From assembly GCA_024275415.1 (NCBI GenBank), contig JAJRZD010000039.1, positions 1 through 34,967 of the forward strand: DNA of 34,967 nt, written 5' to 3'. The translations under genes and the position numbers were made by a program. The notes under the pieces were generated by a model that ran no database searches, was not told the origin of the DNA, and worked only from the letters and a program-made list of their open reading frames with translations. Shown here piece after piece: positions 1 through 8,176 of the stretch; the first letter of the stretch is position 1, and each line of letters opens with the position of its first letter. Origin of the DNA: an archaeon. GTDB lineage: Archaea; Asgardarchaeota; Thorarchaeia; Thorarchaeales; Thorarchaeaceae.

Positions 1-1
1 C

Positions 2-727
2 GATGGAGATTATATATGTGCTTTGATTACTTTAGATCCAGCAATCTTTGAACTCTCTGGTATGTTGATAAGACTGGACAGTGATGGAAAGTATATGTGG
101 AACAAGAGTTATGAGGATTATCAATGGGAGTCCCTCCACATCGCGCAAACAGTAGACGGAGGCTACATTCTTGCTGGTGATGTATGGTCATCGAATGTGA
201 GCAATGATGGCTGGTTGATAAAGACTGATCCAAATGGGGTCATAGAATGGGCTCAGACTTTTGGGGGAACTGACACTGATAGAGTATATTCGTTCCAGCA
301 GACGACCGATGGGGGATACGTTCTTGCTGGAGAAACAAGATCCTTTGGCGCAGGAAGAGCTGATGGTTGGGTTGTGAAGACAAATGCGAGTGGGTTCATA
401 GAATGGTATAGGACTTTTGGCGAGGCAGACGATGATAGGTTCGTATCAGTCCAGCAGACGACTGATGGGGGATACGTTCTTGCTGGAGAAACAAGATCCT
501 TCGGCGCAGGAAGAGCTGATGGTTGGTTGATTCGGTTGAATGCGCCAGCAAGATCCCCGGGGTTCTCTACTTGGATTCTCTCTTCTGTCGCTTCAGTTGT
601 AATAATCACTGTCGCCATATATCTGATGGAGTATTCAAAGAAAAGGTCACTAGACAAGAAAACTGCTGACTTTTTCTCGTTCGAGGTATTAGGAGTGAAG
701 TACACACGCGCATACCGAGTCCACTGA
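2..727 (+). CDS. Secreted beta-propeller-like repeat protein, membrane anchored, 5' partial
   Basis: The reading frame is open to the left edge, so the gene starts outside the window. A TTG at 23 lies inside a repeat unit and is unlikely to be the start. The visible part is made of units of about 52 residues with the pattern TTDGGYVLAGET...GWLIKTDxxGxxEW, which resemble blades of a beta-propeller. Two units are almost identical even at DNA level. A hydrophobic helix (WILSSVASVVIITVAIYLM) follows, then a basic KK stop-transfer and a tail of about 36 residues, giving an extracellular domain anchored at its C-terminus. The ligand is unknown. I infer a cell-surface role from the topology only. 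Confidence 0.75.
   Translation, partial: DGDYICALITLDPAIFELSGMLIRLDSDGKYMWNKSYEDYQWESLHIAQTVDGGYILAGDVWSSNVSNDGWLIKTDPNGVIEWAQTFGGTDTDRVYSFQQTTDGGYVLAGETRSFGAGRADGWVVKTNASGFIEWYRTFGEADDDRFVSVQQTTDGGYVLAGETRSFGAGRADGWLIRLNAPARSPGFSTWILSSVASVVIITVAIYLMEYSKKRSLDKKTADFFSFEVLGVKYTRAYRVH
296..526 (+). repeat. Tandem 156-bp direct repeat inside the propeller-like gene
   Basis: The segment 296-370 recurs at 452-526 with two mismatches over 75 bp, both at third codon positions (ACC/ACT in the QTTDGG motif and TTT/TTC in RSFGAG). The offset is 156 bp, exactly 52 codons, so it is one protein repeat unit. The near identity points to recent duplication or gene conversion between units. Confidence 0.9.
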
Positions 728-834
728 TATCCGGATCCTAACTAACATACCTGACGAGAAGATAGGCAATTTTTTGCCTTCTGTAAGCAACAATCGGTTA
801 GCAAGTCATTTAAACCGCACGGAGGTTCACTCTT

Positions 835-1893
835 GTGGGAATGGCAATGAGCCGACGGATGAAAGCCGCACTGTTCTACGATATAGGGGATATCAGATAC
901 GAGGAAATCGACGTACCAAACATCGGTTCTGGAGAGCTTCTTGTGAAAGTGGGAACTGCCCTGACCTGTGGGACGGATGTGAAGACGTACAAACGCGGGC
1001 ATCCGGTACTTATCCAGAACGCCCCAACCGTATTTGGACACGAGTATGCTGGCACGGTCGAAGAGGTCGGAGCTGGAGTGGAAGGATTCGAGGTTGGCAT
1101 GCGTGTAGTAGCGACGAATTCAGCACCCTGCGGTACATGCTTCTTCTGCAAGAGGCAAAGACCAAACCTCTGTGCTCAACTGAAGACCTCGCTAGTCAAT
1201 GGCGCGTATGCTGAATACATCAAGGTTCCTGCACCTGTGGTCAAATGGAACACTCATCCAATTCCAGATAGCCTGTCATTCAGGGATGCAGCCCTCACAG
1301 AACCACTTGCGTGTGTAGTACACGGGATAGAGGAGTCCAACATCCAGTTGGGAGATGTCGTTGCCGTTATTGGCTCGGGCCCAATAGGGCAAATGCTCAT
1401 CATGCTTGCTAAAAAAAGAGGAGCATCCACAGTCATCGCATCAGATCTTTCCAAGCTGCGAAGAGAATACGCGGCAAGAGCTGGAGCAGACATCACGATT
1501 GATCCGACTGAAGAAGATCCCATCCAACGGGTGCGTGACGAAACAGAGGGGTATGGTGCCGATGTTGTCATCGAGGCCGTCGGACTGCCGACAACATGGG
1601 AGCAGGCTGTTGCGATGACCAGAGATGGCGGAACCACTGTCTTATTCGGAGGAGCGGCTTCAGGAACCAAATTCGAAGTGGACACTGTCCGGTTCCACTA
1701 CGGGCAACTTACGATAAAGGGAGTGTTCCATCTGGCCCCAAAGCATGTGGAACAGGCGCTTCGGTTGCTGATTGCTGGTGATGTGGATGGTGACATCCTT
1801 GTCACTCATGAGATGCCACTGAAAGAAGTAGAGAATGCCTTGAAGATGATGATAGCCGGAGAAAGCATGAAGGTTGCAATCACACCGGATTGA
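835..1893 (+). CDS. Zinc-dependent medium-chain alcohol/polyol/threonine dehydrogenase family protein
   Basis: This is a zinc-containing MDR-family NAD(P)-dependent dehydrogenase of 352 residues. Catalytic zinc ligands are C45 (TCGTD), H69-E70 (GHEYAG) and E156 (LTEPLAC). A complete structural zinc lobe is visible: C99, C102, C105 and C113 (CGTCFFC then C). The Rossmann motif GSGPIG is at about 180-185. The overall pattern is closest to sorbitol, threonine or similar polyol dehydrogenases; the substrate cannot be assigned. A GGAGGT at 821-826 lies 8 nt before the GTG at 835, so I chose that start; ATGs at 841 and 847 are alternatives. The TOPRIM gene follows after 15 nt and is probably co-transcribed. 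Confidence 0.9.
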   Translation: MGMAMSRRMKAALFYDIGDIRYEEIDVPNIGSGELLVKVGTALTCGTDVKTYKRGHPVLIQNAPTVFGHEYAGTVEEVGAGVEGFEVGMRVVATNSAPCGTCFFCKRQRPNLCAQLKTSLVNGAYAEYIKVPAPVVKWNTHPIPDSLSFRDAALTEPLACVVHGIEESNIQLGDVVAVIGSGPIGQMLIMLAKKRGASTVIASDLSKLRREYAARAGADITIDPTEEDPIQRVRDETEGYGADVVIEAVGLPTTWEQAVAMTRDGGTTVLFGGAASGTKFEVDTVRFHYGQLTIKGVFHLAPKHVEQALRLLIAGDVDGDILVTHEMPLKEVENALKMMIAGESMKVAITPD

Positions 1894-1908
1894 TAGACAG
1901 ACGAGGCA

Positions 1909-2340
1909 ATGAGTGTGGGATACAGGAGTGCAAGACCCTTACGTGACAATGAAAGGTCGCTGATAGACGTCCTATGTTCACTTGATGAGAAGTACCCTGA
2001 CATCCTAATCATTGTTGAGGGCAAAAGGGATGTACGAGTCTTGAGAGACCTCGGGGTTACTGCTCAGGTCATCAGAACCCAAACACATCGGACAAGAGAA
2101 GAATTGGTGGAGAAGATTGCCTCCGAGGCTGGAAAGAGAAGAGAAGTTCTGATCCTGACAGACTTCGATGCAGAGGGAACGGAGATTGCAAAGCACCTAG
2201 AAAAAAACCTAGAGCATCATAAGATCAGGATACTGTATCGCTTGAGGACAAGGATTCGGAACCTGATGGGGAACTGGCGATGCATCGAGGAGATAGTGGC
2301 TGTATTCAAACGTCGAGATCTTCCAGAACCCTTGAGATAA
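1909..2340 (+). CDS. Small TOPRIM-domain protein
   Basis: A 143-residue protein that is essentially one TOPRIM fold, the metal-binding catalytic module of DnaG primases, topoisomerases and RNase M5-type nucleases. The conserved Glu is E37 in IIVEGKRD, and the DxD pair is D85/D87 in LILTDFDAEG. Short stand-alone archaeal TOPRIM proteins of this type are known but poorly characterised; a nuclease or RNA-processing role is an inference. There is no DnaG N-terminal domain. It sits 15 nt behind the dehydrogenase, and its 3' end overlaps the convergent hydrolase gene by 35 bp. Confidence 0.82.
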   Translation: MSVGYRSARPLRDNERSLIDVLCSLDEKYPDILIIVEGKRDVRVLRDLGVTAQVIRTQTHRTREELVEKIASEAGKRREVLILTDFDAEGTEIAKHLEKNLEHHKIRILYRLRTRIRNLMGNWRCIEEIVAVFKRRDLPEPLR

Positions 2341-4141
2341 TCTCTTCCTCCATCGTGGTGTCTTTGGTTGTGGACTCCAGTATCAGCATGACGGGGATTG
2401 CAAAGACCAGCAGATATGCGCCGACGCCGGTATAGATGGTACTCAGCCCACCTGAGATTGCAAAGACACCGGCGAAGAAGATGTGTGCGATAGTGACGAG
2501 GACGAGCATCGGAAACCATACTGCTACGATGACCTTGAATTCTAGCTTGTGACGGACTGTGGCTGATGCGATGATGTAGTAGAAAATGAATAGGGCGACC
2601 GCAAGGAACCATCCAGAAAGCCCCATTGTCATCCCTTGGATCTCAATGAAATTGAGCAGGGATATCTCGACTCGTCCATCGATACCATAGAATGGCAAGA
2701 TGAAACCAAGCGCCACCATTATGATTCCCGCAAAGATAGGCACCTCTCGGATGATGTTCTCCCTACATATCACCCAACTGGTAATCCTCGACAGTTGATA
2801 GACCGCTATTGCAGAGATGAGCGCAGTGATGAACAGAAAAAAACTTCCGCTGTGTCCAACCATCAATTTCGATGACATGAGGATTTCTCCGTCATCCACC
2901 GAGTACACGAAATAAGTGACCTTCCCAATCAAGATAGGAGTGATATCCGCCACATACTCCCCATTCACATAGCTCATTGGTGTGGAAGACCATGTGGCTC
3001 CGGGATTGCCATTGCGCCAACAGACCATAAGACTGGTTGGGGATGTCGTACGGGCCTGTACTCGTAGAGTCCATCCAGATATTGTGAGAAGAGATTTAGA
3101 GGTCACATTAGTGATTTCAGAGAAGGATGCAACCCCTCTAAAGGTCGTATTGAGCCAACGGACAATCAAATCGCTCCATCCTGTATCGACAACGTGTCCA
3201 TAGTTAGGTCTGATGCTCAAGGTGAGAGGAGCTGATATCTCCTCAATAGTCTGCATGAAGCTTGATGCAACAAAGAAGGGATCGTTCGTGCCGAATATCA
3301 TAAAGAGAGGCTTGGTGAGAGACCTATAGTACGCTATCGGGTCGAACCACCGTTGGAGTAAATCCATCTCTTCAGAGCCAATCGTGTAGTCGGGGTCGAT
3401 GAGGCTGTTGATCAAAGACCCCTCCATCAGTGACTCGTACAAATTGCCTCCAGATATCATTGAGATGGAACCATCAACTCGGTTGTCGATTGCTGAAAGA
3501 ATTGCGGTTTCCATGCCACCCATAGAGGCGCCTCCCACTATGGTTGCATTGACAGGTAGGTAGGTTTCGATGAATGTAACGGCACGGACAGCAGACCATA
3601 CAGAATGATAGAGATGTGCCGATTCAGGGCCTTCAGAAACATCAAAGAATGTGTAGGGATTCAGCTGCGGATAGTTGGTTGATTCGCCTGAACCGGGCGA
3701 GTCGATTCCCATCACGATATACCGTTGAGCTGCAATCTCTATCATCATGGGAAGGAACTCCTGCACATTACTGCCGTATCCGTGCAAGAGGAGGACTGCT
3801 GGGACTTCAGTAGAAAGATCGGTACGTTGAATCACATAGGAATTGATTCTGATATCGATGCCATCAAGCGTTTCGCTGTGGTATGAGAACCGGCTGACAT
3901 TCATATCCACAGGCCCAAGAGATGTATCGACCTCACCAATCACTTCTGAGATTGCTTCAACCTGAAGTGGTTCCACAAGAGCGTCAGAGATATCCCAGAA
4001 CGAGGTGTCGTAGAACTCTTTCGATCGAGTTTCAGTTACGGGCTGAGGATACGTGAAGGCAAGCGATATGATGATAGTCCCAGCGCTAGCCACTAGTACG
4101 AATACTGAGAGAACCAGGGCAGTGGAATGGATCCTATTCAT
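2306..4141 (-). CDS. Membrane-anchored alpha/beta hydrolase with C-terminal multi-helix membrane domain
   Basis: The ATG at 4141 (MNRIHSTALVL) is followed at once by a signal-anchor helix (about residues 7-29) and gives 611 residues. The frame stays open further upstream, but that stretch overlaps the ABC ATPase gene, so I rejected the longer form. The extracytoplasmic alpha/beta-hydrolase domain shows an oxyanion HGYG (120-123), nucleophile S206 in GGASMGGM, acid D287 (FGTNDPFF) and base H316 (NYGHVVD). A second extracytoplasmic region follows, then about five membrane helices from residue ~460 to ~600 and an acidic tail. It is the last gene of the ABC operon, 19 nt after the ATPase. Esterase or peptidase activity is possible; the substrate is unknown. 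Confidence 0.8.
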   Translation of the reverse strand: MNRIHSTALVLSVFVLVASAGTIIISLAFTYPQPVTETRSKEFYDTSFWDISDALVEPLQVEAISEVIGEVDTSLGPVDMNVSRFSYHSETLDGIDIRINSYVIQRTDLSTEVPAVLLLHGYGSNVQEFLPMMIEIAAQRYIVMGIDSPGSGESTNYPQLNPYTFFDVSEGPESAHLYHSVWSAVRAVTFIETYLPVNATIVGGASMGGMETAILSAIDNRVDGSISMISGGNLYESLMEGSLINSLIDPDYTIGSEEMDLLQRWFDPIAYYRSLTKPLFMIFGTNDPFFVASSFMQTIEEISAPLTLSIRPNYGHVVDTGWSDLIVRWLNTTFRGVASFSEITNVTSKSLLTISGWTLRVQARTTSPTSLMVCWRNGNPGATWSSTPMSYVNGEYVADITPILIGKVTYFVYSVDDGEILMSSKLMVGHSGSFFLFITALISAIAVYQLSRITSWVICRENIIREVPIFAGIIMVALGFILPFYGIDGRVEISLLNFIEIQGMTMGLSGWFLAVALFIFYYIIASATVRHKLEFKVIVAVWFPMLVLVTIAHIFFAGVFAISGGLSTIYTGVGAYLLVFAIPVMLILESTTKDTTMEEEIISRVLEDLDV

Positions 4142-4160
4142 AGAAACGGCACCACAGCAG

Positions 4161-5186
4161 TTATACTGTGCTACCGCAGTTCGAGCATATGAATTTGCCC
4201 TGAGCAATCTCCGAGCCACAGACTCTACATGTCCGTGCTTTGCGCTCACGTACTGTATCCACAACATCACCCAATTGGGGCTCTAGGATGAAACGATTGT
4301 TCTCAAAAGAGATCTTGAACTCGGTCGGATTTCCTGCCTTCTCAAGGAGGTCAACAGGCATTGGAAGACGATAGTTGTTGTCCAGCTTCACGATTCGCGT
4401 GCCACCAAGCTCGTCAAGGTCGATGCCTTTCTGATGGAATCCAGACACAATGCCATCTCGGATCTCAATGGTGACATCAGCCATCGAGGCCACCTGCTGG
4501 CTGTGAGTGACTATGAAAAAGGATGTGCCAAGGGTTTCGTTGAGTTCTTTGAATAGTTCCAAAATCCGCTGTGCAGTTTCAGGGTCAAGGTCTCCAGTCG
4601 GTTCGTCACACAGCACTAGTCCCTTTCCCTTGGTATCAATGAGGTTGACGAGTGCACTTGCGATTGCAACACGGGAACGCTCACCACCGGAAAGCGTAGT
4701 CGCCTTGTTATGCTTCCGTTCCTCGAGACCTACCAGTTTGATGAGCCGGTTCACGCGTTCCTGACGGATCTTCTTGGGGACACCAGCAATGCGGGCGGCA
4801 AGCTCGACATTCTGCCATGCATTGAGATGAGGAAGAAGGTTGTTCACCTGGAATATGAAACCGATGAAGCTCCGTCTTGCTTCTGTCAGCACGCGCTCGC
4901 TTTGCTTCGTGATGTCTGTGCGAAGGTTTGCCCAGTACACCTTTCCAACGGTTGCCTTTGTAATGCCCCCGATGATATTGGTCAGCGTAGTCTTCCCAGA
5001 ACCACTTGGCCCCACCACACACATGATCTTTCCTTCAAGGATTTGGAGCGACACACCACTAAGGGCAACGACTTCCAGATCGGATTTCTTGTAGATCTTG
5101 TAGACATTCTCTACGCTGACGACAACATCGTCAGGGTATGCCCCGTATAGGTCAAGGGTTTCTTCAGTGCTGACCATTGTAGTCAC
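4161..5186 (-). CDS. ABC transporter ATPase (MacB/LolD type) fused to AbrB-like region and zinc ribbon
   Basis: A 341-residue ATPase. Residues ~22-255 hold the ABC domain: Walker A GPSGSGKTT at 59-67, Q-loop Q113, signature LSGGE at 165-169, Walker B ending in DE 194-195 within CDEPTGDLD, and H-loop H228. Residues ~262-303 (GTRIVKLDNNYRLPMPVDLL onward) resemble a SpoVT/AbrB swapped-hairpin segment. The C-terminus is a zinc ribbon, C320/C323 and C334/C337. Such a tail is unusual for this ATPase family. The start is GTG at 5186 or ATG at 5177; a GGAGG at 5192-5196 lies 3 nt and 12 nt upstream respectively, so neither is decisive. It lies between the second permease and the hydrolase in one operon. 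Confidence 0.9.
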   Translation of the reverse strand: MTTMVSTEETLDLYGAYPDDVVVSVENVYKIYKKSDLEVVALSGVSLQILEGKIMCVVGPSGSGKTTLTNIIGGITKATVGKVYWANLRTDITKQSERVLTEARRSFIGFIFQVNNLLPHLNAWQNVELAARIAGVPKKIRQERVNRLIKLVGLEERKHNKATTLSGGERSRVAIASALVNLIDTKGKGLVLCDEPTGDLDPETAQRILELFKELNETLGTSFFIVTHSQQVASMADVTIEIRDGIVSGFHQKGIDLDELGGTRIVKLDNNYRLPMPVDLLEKAGNPTEFKISFENNRFILEPQLGDVVDTVRERKARTCRVCGSEIAQGKFICSNCGSTV

Positions 5187-5260
5187 TAACCTCCGTGCAA
5201 TTGGTGAAGCAAATAAGAGTTGTGAGCTGCGCAGCGGACACGTACCTCATCCTTGACACC

Positions 5261-8167
5261 TCACAGATTCCTCAATGCGGTAGCTGGATTGACAGATCCA
5301 GCACGTTTTGCTGGGATATAACATGCTGCAATCATGACCGCACTTTCGGCAACGATTGTTACAAGCATCATCTGGAACGGATATGCCAGAACCTCATTCA
5401 GCACAGGCGAGAATGGCGATATACCAAAAGTCATGATGCTCAATGCAAAGCCGAAGGCAAAGCCAAGGATCACGCTTATGGAAATGGCTGCAATGATTGT
5501 GCCTGCAAACTCTCCAAAGACCATGGATATGACCTGTCGTTGGGTTCCACCAAGCGCCCTGAAGACAGCATATTCGGATTTGCGTTCAAGGACGGCGGAG
5601 CCCAAGAAGAGCGCAATTGCCATCAGACCCATCGCGGCAGTCAGCAGGTATGCAATCGTAGTCAACCCCTGAATGCCAGAAAGGAATAATCGAATCGATG
5701 ATGATTGTTCATCAATGTTGAAGGTTTCAACCGAGTACACATGTGTGTTCTTTTCTTCCTCAAGACTGTTGATAATAGGTGTCATATCGACATAGCATAC
5801 TGTATCCACAAGAAACAACTCGGCTTCGGTAATTCCAGTGATGCTCGAAAGATAATCAATGTTCACTAATGCAAAGCCACCTTGACCAGCCTGGAACCCG
5901 AACTGAGCAGCAAACGATGCTCCTGCCAAATCATCAGTGGATGCAGCTCCAAAACCTGGTGCGCTGAGGGCAATCCCCACAATCTGAAAAGATGTCACCT
6001 GCGTCGTATTCAACCCACCAAAATAGACGAGAAGGTGGTCACCAATCGTCTTGTTCCATAGGTCAGCATAATACTGACTTATCACTATCCCGTTTGGCAG
6101 AGCATCCAAGGCGGACAGCACAGTGAAAGAGTCATTGTTGACAAAGCTTTGCTCTGAGAACTTCCCTATTTGGGCATATCTCAAAGGGTCTACAGCCTCA
6201 AGGAAAAAGCGATTGTCTGAAACCTGTCCCCACGTTTCGACAACAGGCATCGCATCTACAATACCCGGAAAGCGGAGGAGTGTTTCATTGAAACTGAAAG
6301 GTTTCGGATCACTCTCAATTCGCATATCAGCTCCGATGGCATATGCCAGTTCGCTCTGGAGCGTCGCCTTGAAACTCTCCGTCTGTACCAACATCATCGT
6401 TGTGGTTGTAAGCGTCAGAGTGAGGATGACAAGGAGGGGCATGAATTGCCCTTTTCGTTTTCTCAGGCTTTGGCTCAAATAGAGAGCTTTTTCGCCCAGA
6501 AGGAACGCAGTCCCACCAGAAACCCTTGCTGTTACCAGTCGCATTGTACGAGAGCCTAGATAGGACGCGATGAACAGGATAAGGGTGGTAACCAAGATCT
6601 CTCCCACAGCGGCAAACCCTGTCGGCTCGATGATGATAGGAAGAAGCACAAGGAATGTGAGAACAGAACCCAGACCAAATCCATAGCGTTTGATGCTTCC
6701 GCTCTCGGCACTCTCATCTGCCGAGGTGTCCATAGGCTGCCCTACTTCTGACACATCAATCCTCTGGGCGACATGGAGGAGGTATGCGGCAGGAAGATAC
6801 ATCGCAATCACAGCAGCAATCACTATTGATACCAGAGGAATCGAGATATTGGACAAATAGCGGACAAAGGCGGCCATGTCAAAGACAAAAAGGTCAACTG
6901 TAGAACCAACCAGTGGAGCCAAGATGAACGAAAGCGCGATGCCGGAACCCAGTCCAATTATCGAGAGCATCAGCGATTCCCACATGAAGGTCGAGAATAC
7001 CTGATTGAAAGATGCACCTTTTGCACGAAGCGCGCTAATCTCTCCTTTCCTCCGAGATACTGAGGTTTCAGATGTATAGATTGTCAGCATGAGACTCATT
7101 ATCAAGATGGGGAAAATGATGACAGTGAGTACCTGGCTCTGAATGTATGTGTCAATCGTGGCTTGAAGCTCCCAAATCCCTGTGAGACCTGCTACGCTGT
7201 ATTGTGGGTACTCCTCCTCGAACTGGGACTTGAATGTCACGAGATTGGTGGCCACGTTCGGGGCACCGGCAGCCAGAAGTGCGTCCTGGGATGTTCTGAT
7301 GAGCAGAGGGGAATTGAAATAGCTCCGTTCGGAGATTTCAGTGACATTACCCTTGCCAATATCCTCTTTGAGAACCATGATAGAATCGCGAATTCCGAGA
7401 ACTAGATCGTTAGCAAGCTGGAATGGATCCCAATTCTTTCGTGGGACAGATGGGAATGCATCTGCGATGAGAGAACCAAGGTCGATGAGATCATAGACGC
7501 CTACGATGGTGAAGTTCTCATATGGCAACACATTCATCGTGTTTCTGTCATTACTGCCAGAATACCTTTGCTCATGGGCGATTACATCGAAGTCAATCTG
7601 GTCACCAATCTTCAATTTGATCCCGTGGACTTCCTCGGTGTAATCGATGAATCCTTGAGATACGAGAATCTCACCTGAAGACAAAGTAAAGTCACCCTCG
7701 TAAGTGAAATCTCGAGACCAGTTGCCAAGGAGATTATTGTCCACGAATATAGTCCGCATGTCCTTGATACCATCTCGATAATTGAATCCAAGGATGTCAT
7801 ACGAGTCCCATTCTGGGAGTGTATCGTTTTGCAGTATTCCCACTGTGGAAACCAGTCTATCAAGGTAAGCAACATACGGATGTGCCTCGGCAGCATCGAT
7901 AAGTTCCTGTGTCCGCGTCCAATCGAACAACGCGTTTGGCTTGAGGGTCAATGCGAGTTGATATGTGTTCTCGTCAAAATAGTCGTGAACCACCAGCCGA
8001 GTCCCCGTATCGCTCCAGACAAAGATGGTAGTAGGTAACGATATCCCAATCGCAAGCACAAGGGCGATACCCATGTTCCGAATTGGATAGTTTCTCAGCG
8101 ATGACATTGCGTAGGTCAGGGACCACAGGGAGCTACCCTTCAGCTGGTGTTGTTTTCGTTTCGTCAT
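5261..8167 (-). CDS. FtsX/MacB-type ABC transporter permease (second copy)
   Basis: A large permease of about 968 residues with internal two-fold symmetry. One N-terminal membrane helix (~31-51) is followed by an extracytoplasmic MacB-like domain of ~290 residues, three FtsX helices (~345-465), a linker pair (~500-540), another single helix (~578-600), a second extracytoplasmic domain, and three C-terminal helices ending in the FtsX-like motif AKRAGSVNPATALRNL. The ATG at 8167 is preceded at a good distance by GAGGG, embedded in the end of the upstream gene; ATG 8173 would have no spacing, so I prefer 8167. It is paralogous to the adjacent permease along its whole length. Presumably it acts with the neighbouring ATPases in export or lipid/lipoprotein handling; the substrate is unknown. 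Confidence 0.9.
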   Translation of the reverse strand: MTKRKQHQLKGSSLWSLTYAMSSLRNYPIRNMGIALVLAIGISLPTTIFVWSDTGTRLVVHDYFDENTYQLALTLKPNALFDWTRTQELIDAAEAHPYVAYLDRLVSTVGILQNDTLPEWDSYDILGFNYRDGIKDMRTIFVDNNLLGNWSRDFTYEGDFTLSSGEILVSQGFIDYTEEVHGIKLKIGDQIDFDVIAHEQRYSGSNDRNTMNVLPYENFTIVGVYDLIDLGSLIADAFPSVPRKNWDPFQLANDLVLGIRDSIMVLKEDIGKGNVTEISERSYFNSPLLIRTSQDALLAAGAPNVATNLVTFKSQFEEEYPQYSVAGLTGIWELQATIDTYIQSQVLTVIIFPILIMSLMLTIYTSETSVSRRKGEISALRAKGASFNQVFSTFMWESLMLSIIGLGSGIALSFILAPLVGSTVDLFVFDMAAFVRYLSNISIPLVSIVIAAVIAMYLPAAYLLHVAQRIDVSEVGQPMDTSADESAESGSIKRYGFGLGSVLTFLVLLPIIIEPTGFAAVGEILVTTLILFIASYLGSRTMRLVTARVSGGTAFLLGEKALYLSQSLRKRKGQFMPLLVILTLTLTTTTMMLVQTESFKATLQSELAYAIGADMRIESDPKPFSFNETLLRFPGIVDAMPVVETWGQVSDNRFFLEAVDPLRYAQIGKFSEQSFVNNDSFTVLSALDALPNGIVISQYYADLWNKTIGDHLLVYFGGLNTTQVTSFQIVGIALSAPGFGAASTDDLAGASFAAQFGFQAGQGGFALVNIDYLSSITGITEAELFLVDTVCYVDMTPIINSLEEEKNTHVYSVETFNIDEQSSSIRLFLSGIQGLTTIAYLLTAAMGLMAIALFLGSAVLERKSEYAVFRALGGTQRQVISMVFGEFAGTIIAAISISVILGFAFGFALSIMTFGISPFSPVLNEVLAYPFQMMLVTIVAESAVMIAACYIPAKRAGSVNPATALRNL

Positions 8168-8176
8168 TATCATCCC

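Noticed and set aside
253..705. 150-codon open frame on the minus strand opposite the propeller-like gene
   Set aside because: It is a shadow of the repeat gene: it repeats with the same 156-bp period, has no ribosome site, and encodes no recognisable protein.
4142..4270. N-terminal extension of the alpha/beta hydrolase frame
   Set aside because: It runs inside the ATPase gene in another frame and places 43 residues before an obvious signal-anchor; the ATG at 4141 is the sensible start.
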